From: JACRDG01 sp963760985
Lineage (GTDB): Bacteria; Desulfobacterota; Desulfomonilia; Desulfomonilales; Desulfomonilaceae
DNA: 64,000 nt
Direction: 5' to 3'
Assembly (NCBI GenBank): GCA_963760985.1
Contig: CAVXFM010000004.1
Location: 186,001-250,000, forward strand
Shown here: positions 17,053 to 26,213 of the stretch, one piece after another
How positions within the stretch are numbered: the first letter of the stretch is position 1
Layout: each line of letters opens with the position of its first letter
Position numbers and translations under genes: made by a program
Notes under the pieces: generated by a model
The model's input: the letters and a program-made list of their open reading frames with translations, nothing else
Told to the model about the DNA's origin: nothing
The model's database searches: none

Positions 17053-17991
17053 GTGAGACGACGTGTCCCGCATGCGCGAAACTCAGACCCGGTTTCCGGC
17101 AACGCTCTCGGCTTGGCTTTGTCCGCTGGCGGAGCGCGGGGCGCGTATCAAATGGGGTGTTGGAGGGCCTTCCTGGATCGTGGTCTCACGTTCGGTGCGG
17201 TATCCGGAAGTTCCATCGGCGCATTGAACGGCGCGCTCATCGCTCAGGGCAATTGGCGGTCCGCGTATGATCTATGGATGGAACTTACGACCACTACCAT
17301 CATCAAGCCGGAGTATGAAAGGCTTCGCAAACTGCTTACCGCTGCGGCGTGGGATCTGGGGCTGCTCTTGCTGCCTGTTCCCGATTTCAGGGTGCTCAGA
17401 CTCCTCAAATATGCGTCCGCGGCGCTACGGTTCCATTCCGACCGGGGGGCTCTGGGCGTGTTGCGGGAATACGGCCTGCTCAATATCGCGGCATTCAAAC
17501 CGCTTCTGGAGAAGTATCTGGATGTACACAGAATCCTGAATCAATCCACCCCCATGTTCGTTGCGGTAAACGGTTCAGCCGCGCCATCAAACCCGTTGGG
17601 CCAACCATATTGGTTCAGGCTTCAGGATCTCGAGGAAGACGACGCCTGGAATGTCCTTGCCGCGTCCATGTCCTTGCCGTTGGTCTTTTCCCCCATAGAA
17701 ATAAAAGGTGCGCGATACATGGACGGCGGGATAGGCCAATGGCTTCCTATCAGCCCCCTGTATGACAGCGGGGTGCGGCATATGATCGCGATAAGTCTGA
17801 AAGCGTCCTTCACGATCAAACCCGACGATTACCCGGGAAGCAACGTGCTCCTCATCAAGCCTGATCGGCCGCTGGGACGGTTTCCCGCGGCCACGTTCCG
17901 GTTCACCCGGAAGGCCGTACTGGATTGGATGGAACAAGGATATGTCGACGCGTCACGAACCCTGGACCTTCACCGTCTGCCTGGCGCCTGA
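17053..17991 (+). CDS. patatin-like phospholipase
   Basis: 312 residues from GTG 17053, chosen for the GAGGTGAT ribosome-binding site upstream; upstream in-frame codons overlap the tRNA promoter. Patatin features: oxyanion loop SAGGARGAYQMG (about residues 20-31), nucleophile elbow GSSIGALNG (Ser about 58) and the catalytic Asp in YMDGGIGQWLPIS (about 225). These form the Ser-Asp dyad of RssA/YlbK-type lipid acyl hydrolases. No signal peptide is seen, so it is likely cytosolic or peripheral. The substrate is unknown. It has no clear operon partner. Confidence 0.88.
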   Translation: MRRRVPHARNSDPVSGNALGLALSAGGARGAYQMGCWRAFLDRGLTFGAVSGSSIGALNGALIAQGNWRSAYDLWMELTTTTIIKPEYERLRKLLTAAAWDLGLLLLPVPDFRVLRLLKYASAALRFHSDRGALGVLREYGLLNIAAFKPLLEKYLDVHRILNQSTPMFVAVNGSAAPSNPLGQPYWFRLQDLEEDDAWNVLAASMSLPLVFSPIEIKGARYMDGGIGQWLPISPLYDSGVRHMIAISLKASFTIKPDDYPGSNVLLIKPDRPLGRFPAATFRFTRKAVLDWMEQGYVDASRTLDLHRLPGA

Positions 17992-18075
17992 CCTGACCGC
18001 TTTCCATTCCACTCGTTTCGGAAACCCGATTCGGGGCCTCCTGGCGCCAAACAAGAATCGAACAAACAAAGCGTG

Positions 18076-18249
18076 TGGCAACTCCCATGACCTGTGTGGT
18101 CACACACGAACCATGAAAATGGCACCCTGTCCAGCGACCAGCGGGAGCTGGCAAGTGCTTGAAGTTCTTGGGGATGGGGGTTCGGGGGAAGGCCCTTCTT
18201 TCAAGAAGGGCCTTCCCCCGAAAATGCATTTTCATAGGAACCAGTATAA
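18076..18249. repeat. structured dispersed repeat, copy 1 (174 bp)
   Basis: About 90 percent identical to 56410-56582. A 9-bp outer helix ATGAAAATG (18113-18121) with CATTTTCAT (18227-18235) encloses a CCAGC/GCTGG hairpin (18131-18151) and an 18-bp perfect stem (18183-18200 with 18203-18220). A palindromic TGTGT/ACACA (18093-18106) lies before it. No reading frame in it is credible. It lies between the patatin and epimerase 3' ends. No target-site duplication or transposase was seen; it could be a MITE/REP-like element or a structured RNA. Confidence 0.85.
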
Positions 18250-18278
18250 CCACTATGTGACCGGTAACCGCGGCAGGG

Positions 18279-19285
18279 TCATCGGCCCTGGGGCGACGTC
18301 CGAAAGGCTCTCACCGCTTGAGCCAGTTCCGCATGATCCGCGTACCACGCGACAAATCGTTGCAAGCCCTCCTCGATGGAGGTTTTCGGTTCAAACCCCA
18401 GCTTACGCCTCGCCTTTTCGATGTCTGCGTACGTGGCTTCCACGTCCCCGGGTTGCGCCGGTCCCATCTGCTTGATGGCCTGCATTCCCGCGAGGCTCTC
18501 CAGGGTCTCGATGAAGTCGAGGACGTTGACGGGCTGATGATTTCCAAGGTTGATGATTTCGTACGGGTCGAGTCCATCGGTGAACAAGGACTTGATCACG
18601 CCCGACACCACGTCGTCAATAAACGTGAAATCCCGCCGATTCTTCCCGTAGTTGAACACCTTGATCGGCTCTGTGTGCTGGATGGCTTCCAGGAAGGACC
18701 AGTATGCCATGTCCGGTCTTCCCCAAGGCCCGTACACGGTGAAAAACCTCAGCCCTATGGTCTGGAGACCCCACAGGTGGGTGTACGTATACGCCATCAG
18801 CTCAGCAGCCCTCTTGGTGGCAGCGTACAGGCTCACAGGGGTATTCACCGGATCATCCTCGGAATAGGGCATTTTTGTGTTTCCGCCATACACGCTGGAG
18901 CTTGACGCGTACACGAACCGTTTCACCGGCAACAGACGGGACTGCTCAATGAGGTTGACGAAGCCCTGGAGGTTTGACCGCTGGTATGCGTGAGGATTTT
19001 GCAGAGAGGTACCCGTACCCCTGCCTGCGCAGCCATATGGCAGATTATTTCGGGAGCGTACTTCTGAAAACAGTCTTCTACCGCGCGTTGTTCTGCGACA
19101 TCGAATTCCAGAGACACGAATCGCTTATCGCGGGTAAGGATTTCCGTGCGGGCCCTCTTCAGAGCCGGGCAGTAGTACGGATTGAAATCATCTACCCCTA
19201 TTACCGTCTCACCTGCTTCCATGAGGGCCTTAGCCACGTAGAAACCGATGAATCCGGCGCTTCCTGTGATTAATATTCTTGACAT
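18279..19285 (-). CDS. UDP-glucuronate 4-epimerase-like NAD-dependent sugar epimerase (frameshifted)
   Basis: 334 residues if two extra bases are removed around GTAC 19009-19012, where the sequence reads CGGGTACCTC and the protein expects a VRYSLQNP-type continuation. The N-terminal frame (ATG 19285) carries the Rossmann motif GSAGFIGFYVAKAL and the FDVAEQ region. The C-terminal frame has ASSSSVYGG, the catalytic YAATK (YxxxK) and RFFTVYGPWGRPDMA. The latter pattern is typical of UDP-glucuronate/UDP-GlcNAc 4-epimerases used for capsule or LPS sugars. Both halves are well conserved, so the break is probably recent or not real. It lies just downstream of galE in the same direction. Confidence 0.85.
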
Positions 19286-19422
19286 ATTTCCGCCCGAACA
19301 CTCTTTCTGCCGAAATTTCTCTGCACGCTTTAAGGATTTACTGGGGGCGAAAACTTCCTTCAAAAGCCTTCCCCCCGGCAGTTCGTTTCAAAAGCTCCCG
19401 ACCGTGGTGGTCTGCTGCGCGT

Positions 19423-20463
19423 CTACGGCCATGGAATTTCCTCCGACAAAGGCCTCTGATCCTCGTCTTCACTGTCTTCGTACCCGCGGGGATGTTGGGA
19501 CATCCATTGCCAGGTGTCAGCCACTATTGCGTCCAGACCTGACCGGATCGGTTTCCACCGAAGGAGTTCTTCGGCCGCGCGTGCATCCGCGACCAGTTCC
19601 GGCGGATCTCCGATTCTTCGAGGCCCGAACGTGGGATCAAGCTTTACCCCTGCGACCTTCTCCACTGCTCTCAGCACTTGCAGATTCGAGCAACCTTCCC
19701 CGGTGCCCAGATTCAGTTGGATTCTTGGGATTTCGTCGAGCTTCTCCATGGCCGTGACATGTGCTGCTGCCAGATCCGTCACGTGGACATAGTCCCTGAT
19801 GCAGGTGCCGTCCGGAGTGGGATAATCGTTGCCAAAAATTACCAGTTCCGGAACCAGGTGCATCGCGTAGCGGATCACGTTCGGGATGAGATGGGTTTCC
19901 GGCCTGTGGTCTTCGCCGAGTCCGTCATCGGGTTCACAACCCGCGGCGTTGAAGTACCTGAGGCCTGCCCATCGGAGGCCGTATGCGATGCGATAATCTT
20001 CCAGCATCCACTCGATGGCCAGCTTGGTACGGCCATAGGGGGTGATGGGATTCTTGGGATGATCTTCCGTGAGCGGCAATCGGTCAGGAACCCCGTACAC
20101 GGCACAACTGGATGAAAAAACCACGCGGTCATGATTGGTGGCTCGCATGGCCTCCAGCATAGTGAACGTGGCAACCACGTTGTTCCGGTAATATTTTGCA
20201 GGATCGGTGACAGACTCCGGCACAAGACAGGAGGCCGCAAAATGGAATATCGTGTGGTACCGGTTTTCCTCAAGGTGCTTCCGGAACGACTCTCCGTTGA
20301 GCAGGTCGGCGTTGACGAAATCCACGTTCTTCAGCGAGGTGCGGTGACCGGTGGACAGGTTGTCCCACACCGTAACCTGATATCCTGCTTTGTGCGCGTA
20401 TCTGCTAAAGTGGGAACCGACGTAACCGGCTCCTCCGATGACGAGAATTTTCTTGTTTTCCAA
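19423..20463 (-). CDS. galE: UDP-glucose 4-epimerase
   Basis: 346 residues. It interconverts UDP-glucose and UDP-galactose with bound NAD. The NAD motif GGAGYVGSHF is at residues 9-18, FSSSCAVYG carries the catalytic Ser/Thr, and YGRTK gives the YxxxK pair. RYFNAAG, followed by an acidic DDGLGEDH, is the GalE substrate loop, and DYVHVTDLA is present. The start is TTG 20463 (MENKK); no ATG or GTG is near and no strong ribosome-binding site is visible. A Glu/Asp-rich tail follows the fold. It is paired with the epimerase at 18279-19285, suggesting a surface-polysaccharide sugar role. Confidence 0.93.
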   Translation of the reverse strand: MENKKILVIGGAGYVGSHFSRYAHKAGYQVTVWDNLSTGHRTSLKNVDFVNADLLNGESFRKHLEENRYHTIFHFAASCLVPESVTDPAKYYRNNVVATFTMLEAMRATNHDRVVFSSSCAVYGVPDRLPLTEDHPKNPITPYGRTKLAIEWMLEDYRIAYGLRWAGLRYFNAAGCEPDDGLGEDHRPETHLIPNVIRYAMHLVPELVIFGNDYPTPDGTCIRDYVHVTDLAAAHVTAMEKLDEIPRIQLNLGTGEGCSNLQVLRAVEKVAGVKLDPTFGPRRIGDPPELVADARAAEELLRWKPIRSGLDAIVADTWQWMSQHPRGYEDSEDEDQRPLSEEIPWP

Positions 20464-20824
20464 GTGTCAGCAGCCTCGAATGCAACTTTCCCCGCGAAAA
20501 GATGGCCTGTCCTCTCCAGAACCTCACCAAAGACGACTTCGCCGAGGTACAGGCGAAGGCCAGATTTGGCCGGAAACTTCGCTGTTACTATGCCACCTTC
20601 CGAGAGATCGATACTGAAGCGCTCCTGAGAACAAGATTTTTCCCAAGAGCGCTTGAGTATCATAGCACTACCCGGTCGTCTCCGGCAAATCTTTGCGATG
20701 GTTGAGCCGGTGGGCACTGAAATGATCCAGAAAACCCGAGCCCTTGGTCCGGTCTTGTTGTAGAATAGCCCCCCGGGGCACTTTCATGTGAAACCGGCAG
20801 TGGACACGGCAAAGGAGGTAGCGG
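20464..20824. other. divergent galE/eno intergenic region with a possible hidden coding stretch
   Basis: Carries the eno ribosome-binding site and, on the minus strand, an open frame from ATG 20663 whose first 65 or so codons have protein-like composition (hydrophobic strands GLRLYLGEVVFGEVL and LFAGKVAFE). The frame runs 130 bases into galE, so it is either chance or a short upstream gene with a lost frame. Not called as a gene. Confidence 0.35.
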
Positions 20825-22111
20825 ATGCGATTTGAGATTACTGACGTGAAGGCTCGGGAGATTCTGGATTCCAGAGGAAATCCCACGATTGAAGTTGACG
20901 TACTTCTGGATGGCTTCTTTATCGGCCGCGCCGCGGTTCCGTCGGGCGCGTCCACCGGGGAACATGAGGCAGTGGAACTGCGAGACGGCGACCCCAAGCG
21001 TTACGGGGGAAAAGGGGTGCTGAAAGCAGTAGAAAACGTCACGCGGAAGATCCGCCCCGAGATAATCGGAATGGACGCGTTTGACCAGCAGGGTCTCGAT
21101 GCTGTGCTCATCGAATTTGACGGGACCAAGAACAAAGGCAATCTGGGAGCCAACGCAATGCTTGGTGTCAGCCTGGCCGCGGCCAGAGCCTGTGCGGCCA
21201 AGCTCAGAATGCCCTTTTTTCGCTACTTGGGGGGGGTTGGAGCGAGGCGCTTGCCTGTTCCCATGATGAACATACTCAACGGTGGCGCGCACGCGGACAA
21301 CAATGTGGATATTCAGGAATTCATGGTCATGCCGCTGGGTGCAACGTCTTTCAGGGAAGGTTTGCGCATGGGCGCGGAGGTGTTCCACTCGCTCAAAAAA
21401 GTGCTCAAGGGCAAAGGCCTTAATACCGCGGTCGGTGACGAGGGAGGATTCGCGCCGAATCTCCAGTCCAACGAAGAAGCGCTCCAGGTGATTATGCAAG
21501 CCATTGAAGCAGCTGACTATGTGCCTGGCCAAGATGTGTTCATAGCCATGGACCCCGCGGCCAGTTCGTTCTACGAGGACGGCGTGTACAATTTGGCCGC
21601 AGAAAACTCCAAGAAGAGCGCCGCAGAAATGGTTGATTTCTATGCGGATCTCGTGGATAGGTATCCAATCGTTTCCTTGGAGGACGGACTGGACGAAAAC
21701 GACTGGGATGGCTGGCAATTACTCAATGAGCGCCTGGGCGACCGGATCCAAATTGTCGGCGACGACATCTTTGTGACCAACATCGAGTTGCTGCAAAAGG
21801 GCATCGACCTTTCCGCAGCCAATTCCGTTCTCATCAAGCTCAACCAGATAGGCACGCTGACGGAGACGTTGAACTGCGTGAGTCTGGCATTGAAATCCGG
21901 TTACACAGCGGTGGTATCTCATCGCAGCGGTGAAACCGAAGACACGACCATTTCGGATCTGGTGGTGGCCCTGGGAACCGGCCAGATCAAGACCGGGTCA
22001 GCTTCGCGTACGGACCGCATTGCCAAGTACAACCAGTTGCTCCGCATTGAAGAGCATCTGGACTCCAGCGCAATGTACGGCGCTCCGGAACTGCTCAAAA
22101 GGCGCGCGTGA
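20825..22111 (+). CDS. eno: enolase
   Basis: 428 residues, the standard length. It interconverts 2-phosphoglycerate and phosphoenolpyruvate. Landmarks: ITDVKAREILDSRGNPTIEVDV, the mobile loop SGASTGEHEAVELRDGD, the GDEGGFAPN segment with the catalytic Glu, the Mg ligands in AMDPAASSFYEDG, SLEDGLDENDWDGW and GDDIFVTN, the catalytic Lys in NSVLIKLNQIG, and SHRSGETEDTTI. AAAGGAGG precedes ATG. A run of eight G (about 21229-21236) stays perfectly in frame, which matters for judging frameshifts elsewhere. Confidence 0.98.
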   Translation: MRFEITDVKAREILDSRGNPTIEVDVLLDGFFIGRAAVPSGASTGEHEAVELRDGDPKRYGGKGVLKAVENVTRKIRPEIIGMDAFDQQGLDAVLIEFDGTKNKGNLGANAMLGVSLAAARACAAKLRMPFFRYLGGVGARRLPVPMMNILNGGAHADNNVDIQEFMVMPLGATSFREGLRMGAEVFHSLKKVLKGKGLNTAVGDEGGFAPNLQSNEEALQVIMQAIEAADYVPGQDVFIAMDPAASSFYEDGVYNLAAENSKKSAAEMVDFYADLVDRYPIVSLEDGLDENDWDGWQLLNERLGDRIQIVGDDIFVTNIELLQKGIDLSAANSVLIKLNQIGTLTETLNCVSLALKSGYTAVVSHRSGETEDTTISDLVVALGTGQIKTGSASRTDRIAKYNQLLRIEEHLDSSAMYGAPELLKRRA

Positions 22112-22344
22112 GTCTGCAACGATATTCTCTGAGAATCGCTTTGCGAGGGGGAGGCATTTTCCGTGCGATGTTTCCCCCCACTCACGTAACAGCGCCGGAA
22201 AGAGCGTACTTCATGGAACAACCTGTAAGGGAAAAGACACCAAGAAAGGAGAGAAGTGGCTTTTGACTTCTTCGTGTCTTAGAGACTTTGTGGTGGGATT
22301 TTCCGCGTGCAACAGAGGGTCGCACTGAACGATTACAGAATCTT

Positions 22345-23574
22345 ATGAGCATGACCAGTTATTTAGACTCCATACAGTGGTTGGACGACCAGCAAGAGCC
22401 AATGGTCGACTTGCTCACGAGCTGGTCGAACGTGAACTCAGGGACCCGAAACATTCCCGGGCTTGAGACCATGCGCGGCTTGCTGGAGGAAGCATTCCGA
22501 GTCTTGGACGGCGAGCAACAGATCGTCGCGCTCGAGCCTAAAGATGTGGTGAATCCCGAAGGCCGGTTCGTGCGTGAGCCTTTGGGAAAAGTCCTGCGCA
22601 TACGGAAACGACCGTCGGCAGACAAACAGGTATTTCTCGGCATTCATTACGACACGGTGTACGGTGTCGATCATCCGTTCCAGTTGTGCGAGAGGCTCGA
22701 TGAAGGTCGTTTGCGAGGGCCGGGCGTGGCAGACGCCAAAGGCGGGCTCGCGATCATGTTGAAGGCCCTTGAGGCCTTTGAAAAGAGCCCGTTCGCAGAG
22801 GATCTCGGCTGGGAAGTGCTGATCAATCCTGATGAAGAAGTGGGATCTCCCGGTTCGGGCGAGCTATTTGCCGAAGCAGCGAGAAACAAGCACGTAGGCC
22901 TGGTATTCGAGCCTTCGTTTCCGGACGGGACCTTTGTGGGGTCGCGTAAAGGATCGGGCAATTTTTCCACGGTGTTCCATGGCAAGGCAGCCCATGCAGG
23001 CCGTGAAGCCAGTTTAGGCCGAAACGCGATCCATGCCATGGCAGAATTTATTGTCAGGCTCAACGCGGGGCTTGCCGGAGAATCAGGCGTCATCGTAAAC
23101 GTGGCGAACGTGCGGGGCGGCGGTCCTCTCAATATCGTTCCGGACCTCGCGCTTTGCGGATTCAACGTGAGGGTGGAGACCCCTCGCGACCGGGATTCCG
23201 TAGAATCGGTGATGAACGCTCTGACCGCGCAGATCGACGCACGCGACGGTCTGTCCATCCAGGTACATGGCCGGATGATGCGCCTCCCCAAGCCGTTGGA
23301 TCAAAAAACTCTTCACCTTTTTGAGTGTCTGAAGCAATGCGGGACGGAGTTGGGTGTCGCGGTCACATGGATGCCCAGCGGCGGTGCATCTGACGGGAAC
23401 ATCCTTGCTGCTGCCGGACTTCCCACCATTGACAGTCTCGGGGCTCGGGGAGGCAACTTGCACAGCGCGGACGAATACATGTGGGTGCAAAGCCTCACGG
23501 AGCGGGCAAAACTCACGGCTCTCATGCTCATGAAGCTCGCATCGGGAGAGATTACCACCGAAGGCACCGGTTGA
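22345..23574 (+). CDS. M20-family metallohydrolase (CPG2/ArgE-like), AST-locus associated
   Basis: 409 residues from ATG 22345 (ATG 22351 also possible). M20 zinc-site motifs are in order: GIHYDTVYGVDHP (first His and nearby Asp), GPGVADAKGG (bridging Asp), NPDEEVGSPGS (catalytic Glu pair) and a late SGGASDGN region; the dimerisation domain starts near SGNFSTVFHGKAAHAGR. These enzymes remove acyl groups or cleave C-terminal Glu from amino acids. It is the first gene of an AST locus that otherwise lacks astE, so hydrolysis of N-succinylglutamate to succinate and glutamate is a reasonable inference. Classical AstE belongs to a different fold (M14-like), so this would be a non-homologous replacement. 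Confidence 0.88.
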   Translation: MSMTSYLDSIQWLDDQQEPMVDLLTSWSNVNSGTRNIPGLETMRGLLEEAFRVLDGEQQIVALEPKDVVNPEGRFVREPLGKVLRIRKRPSADKQVFLGIHYDTVYGVDHPFQLCERLDEGRLRGPGVADAKGGLAIMLKALEAFEKSPFAEDLGWEVLINPDEEVGSPGSGELFAEAARNKHVGLVFEPSFPDGTFVGSRKGSGNFSTVFHGKAAHAGREASLGRNAIHAMAEFIVRLNAGLAGESGVIVNVANVRGGGPLNIVPDLALCGFNVRVETPRDRDSVESVMNALTAQIDARDGLSIQVHGRMMRLPKPLDQKTLHLFECLKQCGTELGVAVTWMPSGGASDGNILAAAGLPTIDSLGARGGNLHSADEYMWVQSLTERAKLTALMLMKLASGEITTEGTG

Positions 23575-23761
23575 ATGGTGTCTCTCGAATCTGACCCGGC
23601 TCGCCTGCACGGTCAGGACGATCTCACATGTGGAGCGTCCCTCTTCCTCGCCGCTTACGTCATGCCTACTATGATTGTGGTTCGTGGGAAATCAGGCCGG
23701 GGGCAAAGTCACGAAACCCGGCTTCATACCGATCGCGACTGCGATCCCGGAGTTCACGCGC

Positions 23762-25156
23762 ATGACTGATCTACGCGCCCGATCGTTCTTCCTCGACGCC
23801 CGGGTCAGACGCGCCCGGGATCTCCTCCTGGAGGCGCTCACTGAGCACCAGCGGTCCCTCACCGGCGTACGACCGCCAATTCCTGAATGGACAGAAACCT
23901 ACGACGGTCTTCTCCGCGAGTTCGGGAGCATCAGGTCTGGTAGCCTTTTTTATCCGTATCTGGGCAGCGGGATCGGCAGCGGCCCTCTCGTGGAACTTGC
24001 TGACGGAAGCGTCAAATATGATTTTATTTCTGGCATCGGGGTGCATCATTGGGGACACTCGCATCCTGCCATCGTGGACGCATCCTTGACCGCTGCACTT
24101 GAAGACACGGTCATGCAGGGAAACCTCCAGCAGCACGTGGAGAGCGTTGCATTGGCACGGATGATCGTGGCCGCGGCCAACCGGGACGGAGCGGATCTTA
24201 CCCATTGTTTCTTTTCCACCAGCGGAGCGATGGCCAATGAAAACACGCTCAAGCTGATATTGCAGAAGAACAGCCCAGCAGATCGGTTGCTCGCGTTTGA
24301 AGGGTGTTTTGCCGGACGCTCCATGGCTTTGTGTCAGATAACGGACCGACCCACGTACCGGCAAGGATTGCCCTCGATCATGTCCGTGGATTATGTGCCG
24401 TTTTTCGATCCCGCTGCCCCTGAACGAAGCACGAGTGAAGCACGCCGCACGTTGGAACATCACCTGAATCGCTATCCCGGAAGGCATGCGGGGATGATCT
24501 TCGAGCTTGTCCTCGGGGAAGGCGGTTTTTTCCCTGGTGACCGCGAGTTTTTCGTCTCGCTCATGGAAACGCTCAAACAGCGTAACGTGGCAGTGGTTGT
24601 GGATGAAATCCAGACATTCGGCCGTACCACCGAGTTGTTCGCGTTCCAGCACTTTGAGTTGGATTCCTTGGTCGACGTGGTGACCATCGGGAAGCTGTCC
24701 CATGTCTGTGCGACACTGTTCTCTCATGAGTACGAACCAAAGCCGGGCCTTTTGAGCCAGACTTTCACCTCCAGCTCGGCTGCGATCCACACGGGGAAGA
24801 CCATCATCCGCGGCCTGATTGACGGGGGTTTCTTCGGCCCGGAAGGCAGAAACGCGCAAATTCACCGGCATTTTGTTACCCGTTTCCAAGAGATCGCACA
24901 ACGAAATCCGGGCCTGGTCTCCGGGCCCTACGGCGTGGGCGTGATGATTGCGTTTACTCCGTTTCACGGCGATCCCGTGAAGGTCAAGAAATTCATTCAT
25001 GCATTGTTCGATGCAGGCGTCATCGCGTTCTACTGCGGAAGCGACCTTTCAAGGGTTCGTTTTCTCGTGCCCGCAGGGGCCATTACCTTTGACCACATTG
25101 ACGAAGCCATGGAGATCGTGGAGAAAACCCTGTTGGAAGTGGGCAATGCTGCTTAA
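23762..25156 (+). CDS. class-III PLP aminotransferase, probable succinylornithine transaminase
   Basis: 464 residues from ATG 23762. It has the class-III ornithine/acetylornithine fold: ISGIGVHHWGHSHPAIV at the start of the large domain, FSTSGAMANENTLKL for phosphate binding, VVVDEIQTFGRT with the PLP-ring Asp, and the Schiff-base Lys in VTIGKLSHV (about 309). AstC moves the amino group from N2-succinylornithine to 2-oxoglutarate. Placement directly before astA, astD and astB supports this; sequence alone would also allow other omega-amino acid aminotransferases. It is longer than E. coli AstC (about 406) because of an N-terminal extension. Confidence 0.85.
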   Translation: MTDLRARSFFLDARVRRARDLLLEALTEHQRSLTGVRPPIPEWTETYDGLLREFGSIRSGSLFYPYLGSGIGSGPLVELADGSVKYDFISGIGVHHWGHSHPAIVDASLTAALEDTVMQGNLQQHVESVALARMIVAAANRDGADLTHCFFSTSGAMANENTLKLILQKNSPADRLLAFEGCFAGRSMALCQITDRPTYRQGLPSIMSVDYVPFFDPAAPERSTSEARRTLEHHLNRYPGRHAGMIFELVLGEGGFFPGDREFFVSLMETLKQRNVAVVVDEIQTFGRTTELFAFQHFELDSLVDVVTIGKLSHVCATLFSHEYEPKPGLLSQTFTSSSAAIHTGKTIIRGLIDGGFFGPEGRNAQIHRHFVTRFQEIAQRNPGLVSGPYGVGVMIAFTPFHGDPVKVKKFIHALFDAGVIAFYCGSDLSRVRFLVPAGAITFDHIDEAMEIVEKTLLEVGNAA

Positions 25157-25168
25157 GGAGTGATGAAG

Positions 25169-26213
25169 ATGGTCGTGATTCGTCCCACGCGCATGGCTGA
25201 CCTGGATGACCTCGCCAAGCTTGCTGAGACGGCAGGTTTCGGACTCACGTCCCTGCCCAAGGACCGCGACCTGCTCGCACGCCGTATTGCCCAGTCCGAG
25301 TACCAGTTTTCAGAAACCGTGGGATAACCCCATGGGCGAGCTGTACATCTTTGTGATGGAAGATCGTCAGACCGGCAAAGTAATCGGTACGAGCTGCATT
25401 TTGTCCAAAGTCGGCGGATTCGAGCCGTTCTATGCGTACCGGCTCGAAACCTCGGTCCACAAATCCGAGACGTTGAAGATTCACAAGGAAATTCCGACCC
25501 TGCACTTGCTCTCGGAGCATAGCGGCCCATGCGAGATCGGCGGATTGTTTCTCGATCCCGCGTATCGTAAACGCGGCACCGGCCGGCTACTGTCACTGTT
25601 TCGTTTCCTCTTCATGAAAGAGTATCCTGAACGATTCGAAACCGTGGTCATCGCGGAAATGCGAGGCGTCCTGGATGACAAAGGACTATCTCCTTTTTGG
25701 GAGGCAATCGGACGTCACTTTTTTGAAATAGACTATTCCAGAGCCGACTACTTGAGTGCCAAGGACAAGCGATTTATCGCGGAGCTCATGCCACGGTTCC
25801 CCATTTACGTCCCCACTTTGCCTCGTGCCGCGCAAGAGGTGATCGGCAAGGTGCACAAGAACACCCTGCCGGCTCTCAAGATGCTCCAGGACGAGGGTTT
25901 CACCTTTAACGGCATGGTTGACATCTTCGAGGCCGGGCCTGTGATCAGTTGCAGGCTCGAGGACGTGCGCATCGTGCGAGAGAGCGTCAAAGCCACCCTG
26001 GAGGAAATCGTCGAAAATATTGCTGAATCGGTAGATTTCATCGTGCTGAAGACCGGCAAAGACTTTCGCGCGTGTATCGGGAGAGTTGCAACGACTCCTG
26101 CGGGTGGCCTTATTGTCGATGGGCTGACAGCGGAGAAGCTGGGGGTTTCCGTCGGCGACACGCTGCGCTTCGGGCCGCTTCGCTCTCCTGCCCGACAGGA
26201 AGGGGTTTCGTGA
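25169..26213 (+). CDS. astA: arginine N-succinyltransferase (frameshifted at 25300)
   Basis: 347 residues after removing one base at GTAC 25300-25303 (sequence GAGTACCAGTTTT); the E. coli enzyme is about 344. The first frame opens at ATG 25169, eight bases after AAGGAG, with IRPTRMADLDDLAKLAE. The second frame carries the conserved NPMGELYIFVMED, TSCILSKVGGFEPFYAY, LLSEHSGPCEIGGLFLDP and VVIAEMRGVLD. It transfers succinyl from succinyl-CoA to the alpha-amino group of arginine, the entry step of the AST route. The stop overlaps the astD start (TGATG). Confidence 0.92.

Noticed and set aside
19330..19385. Third copy of the structured repeat near the epimerase start
   Set aside because: Only a GGGGGC...GCC-TTCCCCCC similarity; closing helix and other blocks are absent.
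22671..25000. Long minus-strand frames across the M20 and aminotransferase genes
   Set aside because: No motifs, no ribosome-binding sites, and both plus-strand genes are clear.
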